Positions 1 to 9,716 are shown, counted from the first letter of the stretch. The stretch is DNA of 64,000 nt from PALSA-1004 sp963829085 (GCA_963829085.1 CAWHHJ010000021.1:1-64000), one strand, 5' to 3'. The notes: a model not told the origin generated them from the sequence alone. Program-made: numbers and translations.

Positions 1-405
1 CCAGGCTTCGGTTGCTTCGGCCAGCTTCTGGCCCAGGGCATCGCGCTTGCTCCAACGATCGATGGAAGCAATGCAGTCTGCCGACTTCACCGGCTGACCG
101 TCGTGGAATTTAAGACCATCGCGCAACGTGAACGTATAAGTGAGCCGATCCTTCGAAAGGTCCCACTTATCTATCATCTGCGGCTTCACCTCGAACTTGT
201 CGTCCATCGCAAACAAGGTGTCATACACCATGTAACCGTGATTACGCGTGATGTATGCGGTGGTCGCGATCGGGTCCAGGATGCGCAGATCCGCCTGCGG
301 AATAAACTTCAGAACTTTCTGCTGAGCCGCGGCGTACCCTGCGGGCAAAGCCGACAGAATCACTGTTGCAATTACGCCGGCAATGCTACGAAGCAAGGTA
401 TTCAT
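1..405 (-). CDS. Peptide/nickel-type ABC transporter substrate-binding protein (SBP_bac_5), partial
   Basis: Only the first 135 or so residues are visible; the C-terminal part lies beyond the window edge. The ATG at 405 follows an AGGAGG ribosome site. The product starts with a signal peptide (MNTLLRSIAGVIATVILSAL, cleavage expected near residue 23), then the typical SBP_bac_5 opening: a stretch around LRILDPIATTAYITRN, a YMVYDTLF segment, and LTYTFTLRDGLKFHDGQPVK followed by ADCIASIDRW. It should bind oligopeptides or similar solutes in the periplasm for an ABC importer. It lies downstream of the M81 peptidase on the same strand (226 bp gap), which suggests uptake and cleavage of the same peptide-like substrate. 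Confidence 0.9.
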   Translation of the reverse strand, partial: MNTLLRSIAGVIATVILSALPAGYAAAQQKVLKFIPQADLRILDPIATTAYITRNHGYMVYDTLFAMDDKFEVKPQMIDKWDLSKDRLTYTFTLRDGLKFHDGQPVKSADCIASIDRWSKRDALGQKLAEATEAW

Positions 406-631
406 CGTGCCCTCCTGGTTGGATTCATACGGTTTGACGATTTACCTGCGCAGCTGTTAACTGCACGCCCGCACGGGGCGAACCCTCGAGACGTTCGGGG
501 GCTATTGTATTACATGCTGTGCCGGGTAGCGCCTGGCGGCAGCGCATACTTCGTCGCACCGACGGAAAGCACTGTGCGCCGGCCGCTAGATGCTCCTCAT
601 CATTAGACTCGTACCTTGGACCGAGCCATCA

Positions 632-2110
632 TTATCGATCGAGCGGGTAAATCGGCCGCCGTACATTGCCGTAGCGGAAGAGAGAAAAATCGGACGAGCA
701 CACGCCGGCGCTCGCACATTCGATGATGGTCGTCGCGAGTGGAGCAAATACCGGCCGGTAATACATGCGCGATTTCAGGATCAGATAGCGTTTGCGGGCA
801 GGCTCTAGGCCAACGCACGCGAAAACGCCGATATCCCACGGCTCTTGAGTGTGCTCGGTCACGACGATCTGTGCCGGGCCGATATCCAGCAGTACGGTGC
901 GGCCCATGTAGCACCGCGTGCCGGTATAGATCGGCCCGCTGATTGTATATTCGCCGTCACTGATCGCAAGCACGCGCCCGGATACTTTTAGCGGTGCGCG
1001 CTGCGCCATCGAGACCGCCGGCATCGACACTTTGTTGCCTAAATCGACCGTCGTTTTGTTTCCTACTCCGGCTTCGATAAGCGCCGCGACGGCCTGGGGA
1101 TCGCAGACCGGTCCCACGGCGATATTGTCGATACCTTGTTTGAGACATTCGCGAAGCACATCCATGGTATCGCAGGTGCCGCCGGACATGCAGTTGTCGC
1201 CATGATCGAGCAGAAGCACGAGCCCATGTCTGATGACTTTTGCACGCGCTACCGATGCCGAGAGCGGCGTCTCGCGGAAAATGAATTCGTCGGCTCGCGA
1301 TCGCAATAGTGCACTGCATTCGTCCGCCCACCGTTGCGCCTTCGCAAGTGCTTCGTTCGCCACGACGACGACACTCATGCCGGCGGCCGGAACATCAGCC
1401 AGATAAAAACCTCCGAACACCGTTGCGGCGAGCGCACCTTGCCGTTCGATGGAGCGGGCGTGCCCGACCGCATCCCGCATCGCACCGTCTATTTCAGTGT
1501 TTTGACACAAGGTCTGAGCAAGAATTCCTGGTCGCGCTATGGCGATGTGCGGACGAATCTTGCCATCGATCATTGCAAACAGCAGACGCGCAGCATGCGC
1601 GCCGGCATCGTACATGTCGACATGTGGATACGTTTTGAATCCGACGATGATGTCGGCATGACGCACCATGCGCGCGGACACATTGCCGTGCAGATCGAGC
1701 ACCACCGTCAGCGGCGTGACAGGCGCAATGGCGCGAATGCGCTCGAGCAGCTCACCTTCGCCATCATCGATTCCTTCGACCACCATGGCACCGTGCAGGT
1801 CGAGCATGATGGCGTCGCAGCCTTGGCGAATCGCGTCGGTTATCGCGTCGCTCATCACTGCGAAAGCGTGGGCATCGACCGGTCCGCTTGGATTCGCCAT
1901 CGCAAAGAGCGGTGTGTCAACCGCCCATCCTCGTTTTTCAGCGAGCTCGATGAACGCGCCCATCGCAGTAGCCGATCCTTTGCCGGCAACATAAGCAGCA
2001 GCTCCAAACGCCGGCCCGGCTGGATCGCCCGCGCCAAATGCACTCAGTGGCGTTGGCAACGGGGAGAAAGTATTGGTCTCGTGATTGAGGCGCGCGATGA
2101 CGACTTTCAT
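632..2110 (-). CDS. M81 family metallopeptidase (MlrC/microcystinase-like)
   Basis: About 492 residues. The frame is open further upstream, but the family N-terminus begins at the ATG at 2110 (MKVVIARLNHETNTFSPL). Two domains are visible: the N-terminal M81 part with the metal-site-type segments MLDLHGAMVVEGIDDGEGE and VLDLHGNVSARMV, then KTYPHVDMYDAG, and the C-terminal MlrC_C part ending in YGNVRRPIYPLDR. MlrC is known for hydrolysing linearised microcystin peptides; related proteins in betaproteobacteria commonly sit beside peptide ABC transporters, as here. The gene is divergent from the molybdopterin oxidoreductase, with 71 bp between the chosen starts. The true substrate is not evident. 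Confidence 0.93.
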   Translation of the reverse strand: MKVVIARLNHETNTFSPLPTPLSAFGAGDPAGPAFGAAAYVAGKGSATAMGAFIELAEKRGWAVDTPLFAMANPSGPVDAHAFAVMSDAITDAIRQGCDAIMLDLHGAMVVEGIDDGEGELLERIRAIAPVTPLTVVLDLHGNVSARMVRHADIIVGFKTYPHVDMYDAGAHAARLLFAMIDGKIRPHIAIARPGILAQTLCQNTEIDGAMRDAVGHARSIERQGALAATVFGGFYLADVPAAGMSVVVVANEALAKAQRWADECSALLRSRADEFIFRETPLSASVARAKVIRHGLVLLLDHGDNCMSGGTCDTMDVLRECLKQGIDNIAVGPVCDPQAVAALIEAGVGNKTTVDLGNKVSMPAVSMAQRAPLKVSGRVLAISDGEYTISGPIYTGTRCYMGRTVLLDIGPAQIVVTEHTQEPWDIGVFACVGLEPARKRYLILKSRMYYRPVFAPLATTIIECASAGVCSSDFSLFRYGNVRRPIYPLDR

Positions 2111-2181
2111 CACGTTGATTGTAACGCGAACATCCAGGCCGTCTCGTTGCCACCAGGTACATCCCATGCTCTAATTTGGAC

Positions 2182-4251
2182 ATGCCGGATTCAATTACTT
2201 TCAGCACCGTTCACAGCGCTTGCCCTCACGATTGTCCGAGCACCTGCGCGCTCGAGGTCGAGAAACTCGATAGTCATCACATCGGCAGAATCCGCGGCTC
2301 AAAGGAAAATTCGTACACCGCCGGCGTCGTCTGTTCGAAGGTGGCGCGCTACGCTGAGCGCGTGCACCATCCGGACCGTCTCACCCGGCCCTTAAGACGC
2401 AGGGGGCGCAAGGGTAGTGGCGAGTTTGAGCCGATGACGTGGGAGGCCGCGCTCGATGAAGTAGCGGAGCGTTTCATGCTGGCAGCGCAACGCGATGGCA
2501 CGACAGCCGTATGGCCGCTCTTCTATGCGGGCACGATGGGGCTGGTGCAGCGCGACGGCATTGATCGCCTCCGCAACGTCATGCGTTACTCGCGTCAGCA
2601 CTCGACGATCTGCAACGCGGTCGTCGATGCGGGATGGATCGCCGGCGTCGGCGCCAAGATGGGTCCTGACCCGCGCGAAATGGCCGATGCAGATCTAGTT
2701 GTCGTATGGGGCAGCAACCCCGCTTCCACCCAAGTCAACGTCATGACGCATATCGCCCGTGCACGGCGAGAGCGCGGCGCAAGACTTATCGTCGTCGATC
2801 CGTACCGAACGCCGACTGCGAAAGTCGCTGACATACATATCGCATTGCGGCCGGGAACTGACGCGGCGCTCGCGTGCGCCATGATGCATGTGATGTTTCG
2901 TGACGGCTATGCGGATCGCGATTACATGCGCACATACGCGGATGTGCCCGATGAGCTCGAACGGCATCTGCAGACGCGTACGCCACAGTGGGCCGCTGCT
3001 ATCACCGGCTTGCCGGTTCCCCGGATTGAGGAGCTGGCCGCGCTTTACGGCTCGACCGCCCGCGCTTTCATACGTGTCGGTTTTGGTTTTTCGCGATCGC
3101 GCAATGGTGCTGCCAACGTACATGCGGTCGCGTGCCTGGCCACAGTCGGCGGAAAATGGCGTCATCGCGGCGGCGGTTCCTTCTATAGCAACGGCGATAT
3201 CTACAAGATCGATGACTGCCTGATCAAAGCAACCGACCGCATCGACTTTTCCCTGCGCATCCTTGATATTTCGCGTGTCGGGCCGATTCTTACCGGCGAC
3301 AGGAACGATCTCGGCGACGGCCCGCCGGTGACGGCGATGTTGATTCAGAACATGAACCCGGCTTCGGTTTGTCCGGAATCGACACGGGTGCGCGCGGGTT
3401 TCATGCGGGACGACCTTTTTGTGTGCGTGCACGAGCAGTTCATGACTGACACTGCGAAGCTTGCCGACATCGTTTTGCCGGCGACGACATTTCTCGAACA
3501 TGACGACATTTATCGTGGCGGCGGCCATTCATTCTTGCAAGTGACGCGCAAGGTGATCGAGCCGTATGCGGAGGCGCGCGAGAACCATTACGTTATTTGC
3601 GAGCTTGCCAAGCGGCTCGGTGCACAGCACCGCGGTTTCACCATGACCGCCTGGGAGATTATCGAAGAAACGCTGAAGCGTTCCGGTTATCCAGATGCCG
3701 CGACGCTGCAGCGCGATCGTTGGATCGACCGCCAACCGAATTTTGATACGGCGCACTTCGTCAACGGCTTCCCGACGCCTGGCGGTACATTTAAATTCCG
3801 GCCGGACTGGAAAGCGCGTGGTAAACACCATGCACGTATGCCCGAGCTGCCCGACCACATGGACAGCATCGAGTTAGCGCATACGGATTGTCCGTTTCGC
3901 CTTGTGACAGCACCCGCTCGCAGTTTTTTAAACACAACGTTCAATCAGAACGTCACTTCGCGAAATCGCGAGCGTCGTCCTACCGCGCTTATCCATCCGC
4001 GCGATTGCGCGAAACTCAACGTCCAAAGCGGTGACCGCTTGGTGATCGGCAATGGACGCGGCGAAGTAGTGGTCCACGCACAGGCATTCGATGGTCTGCA
4101 GCCCGGCGTTGTAGTCGTTGAAGGCATCTGGCCCAATACTGATTTCGAGAACGGCATCGGCATTAACAGCCTGGTCGGCGCCGACCCGGTTGCACCAAAC
4201 GGCGGCGCCGCGTTTCACGACAATGCAGTTTGGGTGAAGCTGGCCGCTTAA
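2182..4251 (+). CDS. Molybdopterin-dependent oxidoreductase with N-terminal 4Fe-4S site
   Basis: About 689 residues from the ATG at 2182; an in-frame TTG at 2176 is an alternative, and neither start has a clear ribosome site. Cysteines at residues 14, 18, 22 and 51 (C-x3-C-x3-C-x28-C, followed by SKV) match the 4Fe-4S motif of the formate dehydrogenase/DMSO reductase superfamily. The body carries VVVWGSNPAST and LIVVDPYRTPTAKVADIHI, typical of molybdopterin-binding domains, and the C-terminal molybdopterin dinucleotide-binding domain starts near FRLVTAPARSFLNTTFNQ. The Cys in the STICNAVVDAG segment is a candidate molybdenum ligand. There is no twin-arginine signal, so it is probably cytoplasmic. 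No electron-transfer subunit is encoded next to it. Confidence 0.92.
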   Translation: MPDSITFSTVHSACPHDCPSTCALEVEKLDSHHIGRIRGSKENSYTAGVVCSKVARYAERVHHPDRLTRPLRRRGRKGSGEFEPMTWEAALDEVAERFMLAAQRDGTTAVWPLFYAGTMGLVQRDGIDRLRNVMRYSRQHSTICNAVVDAGWIAGVGAKMGPDPREMADADLVVVWGSNPASTQVNVMTHIARARRERGARLIVVDPYRTPTAKVADIHIALRPGTDAALACAMMHVMFRDGYADRDYMRTYADVPDELERHLQTRTPQWAAAITGLPVPRIEELAALYGSTARAFIRVGFGFSRSRNGAANVHAVACLATVGGKWRHRGGGSFYSNGDIYKIDDCLIKATDRIDFSLRILDISRVGPILTGDRNDLGDGPPVTAMLIQNMNPASVCPESTRVRAGFMRDDLFVCVHEQFMTDTAKLADIVLPATTFLEHDDIYRGGGHSFLQVTRKVIEPYAEARENHYVICELAKRLGAQHRGFTMTAWEIIEETLKRSGYPDAATLQRDRWIDRQPNFDTAHFVNGFPTPGGTFKFRPDWKARGKHHARMPELPDHMDSIELAHTDCPFRLVTAPARSFLNTTFNQNVTSRNRERRPTALIHPRDCAKLNVQSGDRLVIGNGRGEVVVHAQAFDGLQPGVVVVEGIWPNTDFENGIGINSLVGADPVAPNGGAAFHDNAVWVKLAA

Positions 4252-4531
4252 TGTGCGGGCGTTTGGAGCTGTGCGTTTCGCGGAGAAGCCACACTGAAAT
4301 TCGGGTGAACTGTGCCTGAAGCGAGGTTGATTAGTTCCACGCCGGAACCACCTCGCTCGTACATCGTCATGCAAACACACGGCGCACGCGGACTATCCGA
4401 CGCTTGAATTAATCGAAGCCGTCTACGGGCGCGTCGCCTGCCCGCTCCCTCCTGGCCCGTATCCTGCTAATGCCCGGTGGCGCACCATCGTTTGAATCGG
4501 TCACCTATCATTCCATGTCGACAACGCGTTC

Positions 4532-5581
4532 ATGACGTTTCTCTGGAGCAAGCTTCTCTGGTTGCTGCTTTGCGTGCCGGCGCTGGTTGGCGGCTACGTC
4601 GCGCTGCTGAATCGTAAGACGGCCGCAGTCCGGTATACGAATGTGGCACTGTTGCGCGAGGCGCTTGGCACGTCGCGTTCGATGCGGCGCCATGTGCCGC
4701 CATTGATCTATCTAGTCGCTGTAACGGCGCTCATCGTCGCCGCTGCGCGCCCGTCGGCCGACCTGACCTCACTTACCGAGCAGCGCACGGTCATTCTTGT
4801 GCTGGACGTTTCTTTAAGCATGGGCGCCAATGACGTCATGCCATCGCGGCTTGCGGCTGCACAAGCTGCTGCAAAAGGGTACATCGCGCGGCTGCCCGGT
4901 GACGTGCGTGTGGGCTTGATTGCCTTCGCGGGATCGGCGGACATCGTTCAGATCCCAACCCGCAACCGGCGCTACCTGTTCCAGGCAATCGACCACCTCG
5001 AGCTCGACTCGAATACGGCTATCGGCAGCGGCATCGTGGCCGCGCTGGTCGCCTTGTTTCCGCGTGCAGGGCTCGATGGTCCGTTTGATGTATTTGGCAT
5101 GGCGGGGGCGCAGGACGGCGGGCAGCGGGTCACACGGATCGGAAGCAGCACTACCCGCCTCGGTTTCGAGTCGGCCGTCCCGGGATCCTATTCTTCAGCG
5201 GCGATCATTCTCCTGACAGATGGCAAAAGCATCATGGGCATGGCGCCGGCTGCGGCTGCGCAAATTGCTGCCAAACGAGGAGTACGCGTCTACACCATCG
5301 GCATCGGCACGATTGAGGGCACAACCGTAAACATCGAGGGTCAGCCTGTAGAAGTCAGTCTCGATGAAGCGACGCTGAAGGAAGTGGCGGGCTTAACGGC
5401 CGGTCAGTATTACTATGCCGCTAGTGCGGATGCGCTTAAAGACGTCTACGAGCATCTCACTGGAGTATCAGTACCTGAGAAGAAAAATACTGAAATAAGC
5501 GCCGTGTTTACCGCAGCGGCCATAGCGTTGACTCTGCTTGGCGCGGCACTCTCCCTAACATGGTTCAGCCGGCTGGCGTAA
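4532..5581 (+). CDS. VWA domain membrane protein (BatA-like)
   Basis: 349 residues. The N-terminus (MTFLWSKLLWLLLCVPALVG) is a BatA-type membrane segment, a second helix lies near residues 55-75, then a von Willebrand factor A domain with the MIDAS motif DVSLSM (DxSxS) and a later LLTDGK aspartate, and a final helix close to the C-terminus. Such proteins work with MoxR ATPases and DUF58 proteins in envelope stress or complex maturation. It converges on a paralogue (5592-6623, opposite strand) with only 10 bp between stop codons. It has no ribosome site I can recognise, and no gene follows it on its own strand. Confidence 0.9.
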   Translation: MTFLWSKLLWLLLCVPALVGGYVALLNRKTAAVRYTNVALLREALGTSRSMRRHVPPLIYLVAVTALIVAAARPSADLTSLTEQRTVILVLDVSLSMGANDVMPSRLAAAQAAAKGYIARLPGDVRVGLIAFAGSADIVQIPTRNRRYLFQAIDHLELDSNTAIGSGIVAALVALFPRAGLDGPFDVFGMAGAQDGGQRVTRIGSSTTRLGFESAVPGSYSSAAIILLTDGKSIMGMAPAAAAQIAAKRGVRVYTIGIGTIEGTTVNIEGQPVEVSLDEATLKEVAGLTAGQYYYAASADALKDVYEHLTGVSVPEKKNTEISAVFTAAAIALTLLGAALSLTWFSRLA

Positions 5582-5591
5582 CCGGAGTTCC

Positions 5592-6623
5592 TCAAAGTAT
5601 GCGCTGAGCGAATGCCAGCGAAAGCAGCGCCGATAGCGCAAGCAGCGATGCACCTGCTGCGACGAACAGAACGGTGACCTCCGTATCCTGACGCTCATAA
5701 ACGGATCGCGAGCTCAATGAACGGTAAATCTTTGTCAGATCGGCCGCGCTTTCCGCATGGAAATATTCGCCGCCCGTAGCCGCCGCCATGCTTTGAAGCA
5801 TTTTTTCATCGAGGCGCACACGGCTGCGCCATCCTTCGAATGTAACGATTTCTCCGTCCAGGGTTCCGATTCCGACGGTGAAAATTCTGACGCCGCGCTC
5901 CGCGGCCAGGTGCAGAGCCGCTGTCACATGTGAATCGGCGGTATCTTCACCATCGCTCACTAGAACGATTGCACTTGAATTATCAGGTTGCCCCAGCGCC
6001 GCGCCCTTTTCAGAACGAAGTGCAAGCTCCGGCCGGATATCGGCACCCGCCTTAACCGTGTTCGCCGGGTCATCAATAAGTTTCTCATCTGGAAATATCG
6101 TCTTCAGCGAGGCCATGACTGCCTTGCCAAGCGCGGTACCCCGCTGCATCTCGAGATGGTCGAGCGCGCTCAATACTTCTGTCTTATCCGACGTAGGGCG
6201 TTGCAAGACTGCTGCGTTTTCCGCGAATGACACAACGCCGATCCGTGTGCCTTGCGGCTGATCGTTCACAAACGATCGGGCGGCGGCCTGTGCAGCACCG
6301 AGCCGCGTTGGTTTCACATCCGTTGCGCGCATACTGGCCGACACATCCAACGCCAGCACGACGGTCGAGAACGTGGCCGGCAGCGTTACAGTTGCGACCG
6401 GCCGCGCAATCGCGATGATCATTGCGATCAATGCAATCAACAGTAGACATGCAGGAAGACGATTCTTGACTGCATGCATGAGGGCGTCAGACGGCCGGTA
6501 CCACGTCATTCCCGTATACCGCGCGGTTGCCTTCACCCGGTGTCGCAGTACATACACATAGGCTGCGCTAAGCAGAGGGACAGCGCTGAGCAGCCACAGC
6601 GCTTCAGACCACAGGAATGTCAT
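5592..6623 (-). CDS. VWA domain membrane protein (BatA/BatB-like)
   Basis: 343 residues; clearly a paralogue of the convergent VWA gene at 4532-5581, with the same MTFLWS..LWLL opening, a second membrane segment, MIDAS motif DVSASM, a VSDGED aspartate segment, the shared RGVRIFTVGIGTLDG stretch and a C-terminal helix. It is the last gene of the minus-strand run protease - moxR - DUF58 - VWA and starts 3 bp after the DUF58 stop, so it is surely co-transcribed. Its expected role is to act with the MoxR ATPase at the inner membrane, as in aerotolerance (Bat) or similar metallo-chaperone systems. Confidence 0.92.
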   Translation of the reverse strand: MTFLWSEALWLLSAVPLLSAAYVYVLRHRVKATARYTGMTWYRPSDALMHAVKNRLPACLLLIALIAMIIAIARPVATVTLPATFSTVVLALDVSASMRATDVKPTRLGAAQAAARSFVNDQPQGTRIGVVSFAENAAVLQRPTSDKTEVLSALDHLEMQRGTALGKAVMASLKTIFPDEKLIDDPANTVKAGADIRPELALRSEKGAALGQPDNSSAIVLVSDGEDTADSHVTAALHLAAERGVRIFTVGIGTLDGEIVTFEGWRSRVRLDEKMLQSMAAATGGEYFHAESAADLTKIYRSLSSRSVYERQDTEVTVLFVAAGASLLALSALLSLAFAQRIL

Positions 6624-6626
6624 GGT

Positions 6627-7556
6627 TCACGCAACGTATTGCGGTCTGCCGCGCACACCGGTTATCCGACTGCGGCGCTTGCGGGAATCCACGAACCTGA
6701 GGACGCTCGTCGATACGTCGCTGGCCGTGGACAGCTCGAGTATGTCAGCACCCGCGCGCCGAAACGAGGTATGCAGTTCCGCTTTGCGCCGCTGCACGAT
6801 AGCCGAAAAGCGTGCACGAAAACTCTCGTCACGCGTATCCACGAAGAGCGACTCACCCGTTTCCATGTCCCGCAGCGTCGCAAGTCCGATCTCGGGCAAT
6901 TCGATTTCAGCGGGATCGGACAATGTTACCGCTACTGTTTCATGACGCTGCGCGAGTCGGGCGAACAAGTCCGTCCACCCCGTTGCGCTAATGAAATCAG
7001 AAACGACAAACACGACCGATCGCCGGCGCAACACGGGCAGCGCAGCGCCGAAGAAGTCGCGCAGATTTGTCGGTGCTGGATTTGGGCTGACCGACCGTGC
7101 GAGGATTTGCTCGAGCAAGAAACGAACATGCGCCCGCCCGGTTCGAGGCGGCATGACGGCTTCAAGAGAGTCGCCATAGATAAGTGCGCCGATGCGATTG
7201 CCGCCGCGTGCCAGCAATCCCGCGATTGCTGCGACAAACTGGATAGCAGTCGTGCGCTTCGTTACATGGCGTGATCCGAATTCGGACGATGCGCTCAGAT
7301 CCAGCAGGAACCACGCCGTCAGGACGCGCTCCGCTATGTGTTGTTGGACATGCGGGATCTGCAGCCGTGCGGTCGCGTTCCAGTCCATGTGGCGCGTGTC
7401 ATCATCGACGTTGTATTCGCGCAGCGCCGCCAACTCGACACCGGGTCCGTAAAACAGATTGCGGCAGTCGCCCGCTAGTAAACCGTCCAGCCTGCGAATC
7501 ACGGTCCATTCGGTATGACGAAGCAGCGCTTCAGCTTCTGATAACCGATGAGACAC
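6627..7556 (-). CDS. DUF58 domain-containing protein
   Basis: 309 residues with the DUF58 signature YNVDDDTRHMDWNATARL near residues 48-65 and a following VWA-like fold (AWFLLDLSASSEFG; VVFVVSDFISATGW). DUF58 proteins are the constant partner of MoxR ATPases. The start overlaps the end of moxR by 26 bp, which implies translational coupling; a shorter internal start cannot be excluded. The next gene, a VWA protein, begins 3 bp after its stop. Confidence 0.93.
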   Translation of the reverse strand: MSHRLSEAEALLRHTEWTVIRRLDGLLAGDCRNLFYGPGVELAALREYNVDDDTRHMDWNATARLQIPHVQQHIAERVLTAWFLLDLSASSEFGSRHVTKRTTAIQFVAAIAGLLARGGNRIGALIYGDSLEAVMPPRTGRAHVRFLLEQILARSVSPNPAPTNLRDFFGAALPVLRRRSVVFVVSDFISATGWTDLFARLAQRHETVAVTLSDPAEIELPEIGLATLRDMETGESLFVDTRDESFRARFSAIVQRRKAELHTSFRRAGADILELSTASDVSTSVLRFVDSRKRRSRITGVRGRPQYVA

Positions 7557-8547
7557 GGCTGTTCAGCACATTCTTAGGCATTGGAATCATCTCGAGGAGT
7601 CTCGCGATCAGATCGTCAGCTGTGACGTTTTCCGCCTGCGCATCATAGCTGATTACCAACCGGTGCCGCAGCACATCCGGTGCGACATCCACAACATCGT
7701 CACGAACGACATAATCCCTGCCGCGCAAACACGCCAGCGCGCGTGCGCTCTCGATGAGATGAACAGATGCGCGTGGACTCGCGCCGCACGAGAGATACTG
7801 CGAGATATCGCTGACTGCTGACTCTTTCGGCGCTCGCGTCGCCGCGGTCAGCCGCACGGCATACTGCATCAATGAGGGGTCGACATAGAGGGCACGGCAA
7901 GTCTGTTGGAGCGCGGCAAGCTGATCTGTCGTCGCAACTTGAGCGACAGTCTTTGCCATGCCGGTGACGCGTTCAACGATAACGAATTCCTCTTCTTCGC
8001 TCGGATACCCGACGATGACTTTCATCATGAACCGGTCGATCTGAGCCTCGGGCAGCGCATACGTGCCTTCGCTCTCGATCGGATTCTGCGTAGCCATCAC
8101 GAGAAACGGCGCGGGAAGCATGTGCGATTCGCCGGCGATTGTCACCTGGCGCTCCTGCATGACTTCGAGCAGCGCACTCTGCACCTTCGCGGGGGCACGG
8201 TTGATTTCATCCGCGAGCAAAAGGTTCGCAAATACCGGCCCGAGTGATGTTGTGAAATCGCATGTCTTGGCGTTGTATATGCGGTTGCCGATGAGATCGG
8301 ACGGCACCAGATCCGGCGTAAATTGAATGCGCCGGAAGCTTCCGCGAATGGTTTGCGCGAGCGTTTTGACAGTGAGCGTCTTCGCGAGGCCAGGGACGCC
8401 TTCGACCAGCAAATGACCCTGCGCAAGAATTGCAACAAGCATGCGCTCGAGGAAGTGATCCTGACCGACGACCACTTTCTTGACCTCGTAAAGGATGCGC
8501 TCCATAAGCGCAGTGGTATCGCGGCGGTTTGACTCTATGGAATCCAA
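7531..8547 (-). CDS. MoxR family AAA+ ATPase
   Basis: 338 residues. Walker A is GVPGLAKT, Walker B is LLLADEINRAPAKVQSALLE with MQERQVT following, then the sensor-1 segment FLVMATQNPIESEGTYALPE, and the C-terminal lid with GASPRASVHLIESARALA. These are full-length MoxR hallmarks. MoxR ATPases act as chaperones for metal- or envelope-associated complexes together with DUF58 and VWA proteins, which here follow directly. Upstream, 16 bp away on the same strand, is a trypsin-like protease gene. Confidence 0.95.
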   Translation of the reverse strand: MDSIESNRRDTTALMERILYEVKKVVVGQDHFLERMLVAILAQGHLLVEGVPGLAKTLTVKTLAQTIRGSFRRIQFTPDLVPSDLIGNRIYNAKTCDFTTSLGPVFANLLLADEINRAPAKVQSALLEVMQERQVTIAGESHMLPAPFLVMATQNPIESEGTYALPEAQIDRFMMKVIVGYPSEEEEFVIVERVTGMAKTVAQVATTDQLAALQQTCRALYVDPSLMQYAVRLTAATRAPKESAVSDISQYLSCGASPRASVHLIESARALACLRGRDYVVRDDVVDVAPDVLRHRLVISYDAQAENVTADDLIARLLEMIPMPKNVLNSRVSSVIRS

Positions 8548-8563
8548 TCCAGACCTCGTTGTA

Positions 8564-9511
8564 TCAAAACGGCGGCAGACCGATCACCGTTGCCGCACTT
8601 TCTATGGGGACTGCGAATCCGATGCCGACGGAGCCCGCGGTTCTTCCGGGGCTGATGATCGCAGTGACGATGCCAACCACTTCACCGCGCGCTGTCGCCA
8701 ACGGGCCACCGGAGTTACCGGGGTTTGCAGCAGCGTCGAACTGAATCAGATTTGTAAGCATGTGCTTGCCATCCGGCGCGAGATATTCGCGATGGACGCC
8801 GGAGATGACGCCGGACGAGAGCGAGGGACCAATGCCGAATGGAAAGCCCACAGCAACCGCCTCGTCGCCCGCATGCAGGTCCGCGGAAGAATGCAGGATT
8901 GCCGGCACGACCTTATGCGGTGTGTTCGCCGCCCTGATCACTGCCAGATCGTGCTCGGGTTTGGTGCTGAGCACTTTCGCTTCCGACTCCGAACCGTCAG
9001 GGAATACCACTCTAAGTTGCTTGCTTGCAGCAACCACATGGAAGTTAGTCAGTATGGTTCCATCCTGCAGGATGATTACGCCCGTGCCGACATCCCATGC
9101 CGCTCTTTTTTGCGTGTCGGCGCCACCGCTCGCTGCTCGGATGCGCACGACCGAATCTTTCACCGTGTCGTAGGCGCGTGCAGCATTGGAAGGAATAACC
9201 GTGCTGCTTAAAGCACGCGTCACCGATGCGTCGATATCGCGCTGCGTTAGCGGCCGTGACGCAGGGGCTGTTGCTGTATGGATATAGAAGAGGATCGCCG
9301 CAAGCATCGCGCCGAGCAACACATACAGAGATGGCCGATAACGCGGCGCAATCGTCAGCAACGAAATGCGGGGGTGCTTATCTGCAGATGGACCGATCGG
9401 TGCTGATGCGCCGCGAGAGCGCGGTGTCCACACAGTTCGCGCGTCACGGACTGAAGTGAAACCATCGATGGACGCTATACGATTCATGGTGCTGCTTACA
9501 GCAACTGCCAT
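8564..9511 (-). CDS. Membrane-anchored trypsin-like serine protease (HtrA/DegP type, no PDZ)
   Basis: 315 residues from the ATG at 9511; the ATG at 9484 is an alternative. A single N-terminal transmembrane segment (LYVLLGAMLAAILFYI) follows a basic cytoplasmic stretch, so the protease domain should be periplasmic. The catalytic triad is visible: His in TNFHVV, Asp in EHDLAVI and Ser in NPGNSGGPL. The protein ends soon after GIGFAVPIESA, so the PDZ domain usual in DegP/DegQ/DegS is absent. It lies 16 bp upstream of moxR and is likely the first gene of that operon. Confidence 0.9.
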   Translation of the reverse strand: MAVAVSSTMNRIASIDGFTSVRDARTVWTPRSRGASAPIGPSADKHPRISLLTIAPRYRPSLYVLLGAMLAAILFYIHTATAPASRPLTQRDIDASVTRALSSTVIPSNAARAYDTVKDSVVRIRAASGGADTQKRAAWDVGTGVIILQDGTILTNFHVVAASKQLRVVFPDGSESEAKVLSTKPEHDLAVIRAANTPHKVVPAILHSSADLHAGDEAVAVGFPFGIGPSLSSGVISGVHREYLAPDGKHMLTNLIQFDAAANPGNSGGPLATARGEVVGIVTAIISPGRTAGSVGIGFAVPIESAATVIGLPPF

Positions 9512-9716
9512 GCCAGCGAAAGGATGCGCTCGGAAACGTCAGAGCGGGGAATTAACTATCGATACCCTCGCGGTGTAGCGTATGCGGGCATCAAGTTGCT
9601 ATGCGGTTGTGACTGTGCGTTGCTTGAGCGGTCCGCAATTCTTGTTACGAACAATTCGATTGCGCGCAAGAATTGGGCGCGTGCACACATAAAGGGCACT
9701 GCACAGCGTCAAGAGA

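Noticed and set aside
1334..2395. A 353-residue open frame on the plus strand opposite the M81 gene
   Set aside because: It is a shadow of the minus-strand M81 peptidase, whose family motifs are clear; the shadow product is low-complexity and His/Arg-rich.
2695..3528. A 277-residue minus-strand frame inside the molybdopterin oxidoreductase gene
   Set aside because: The plus-strand gene is supported by conserved cysteines and motifs over its full length; the opposite frame has no recognisable domain.
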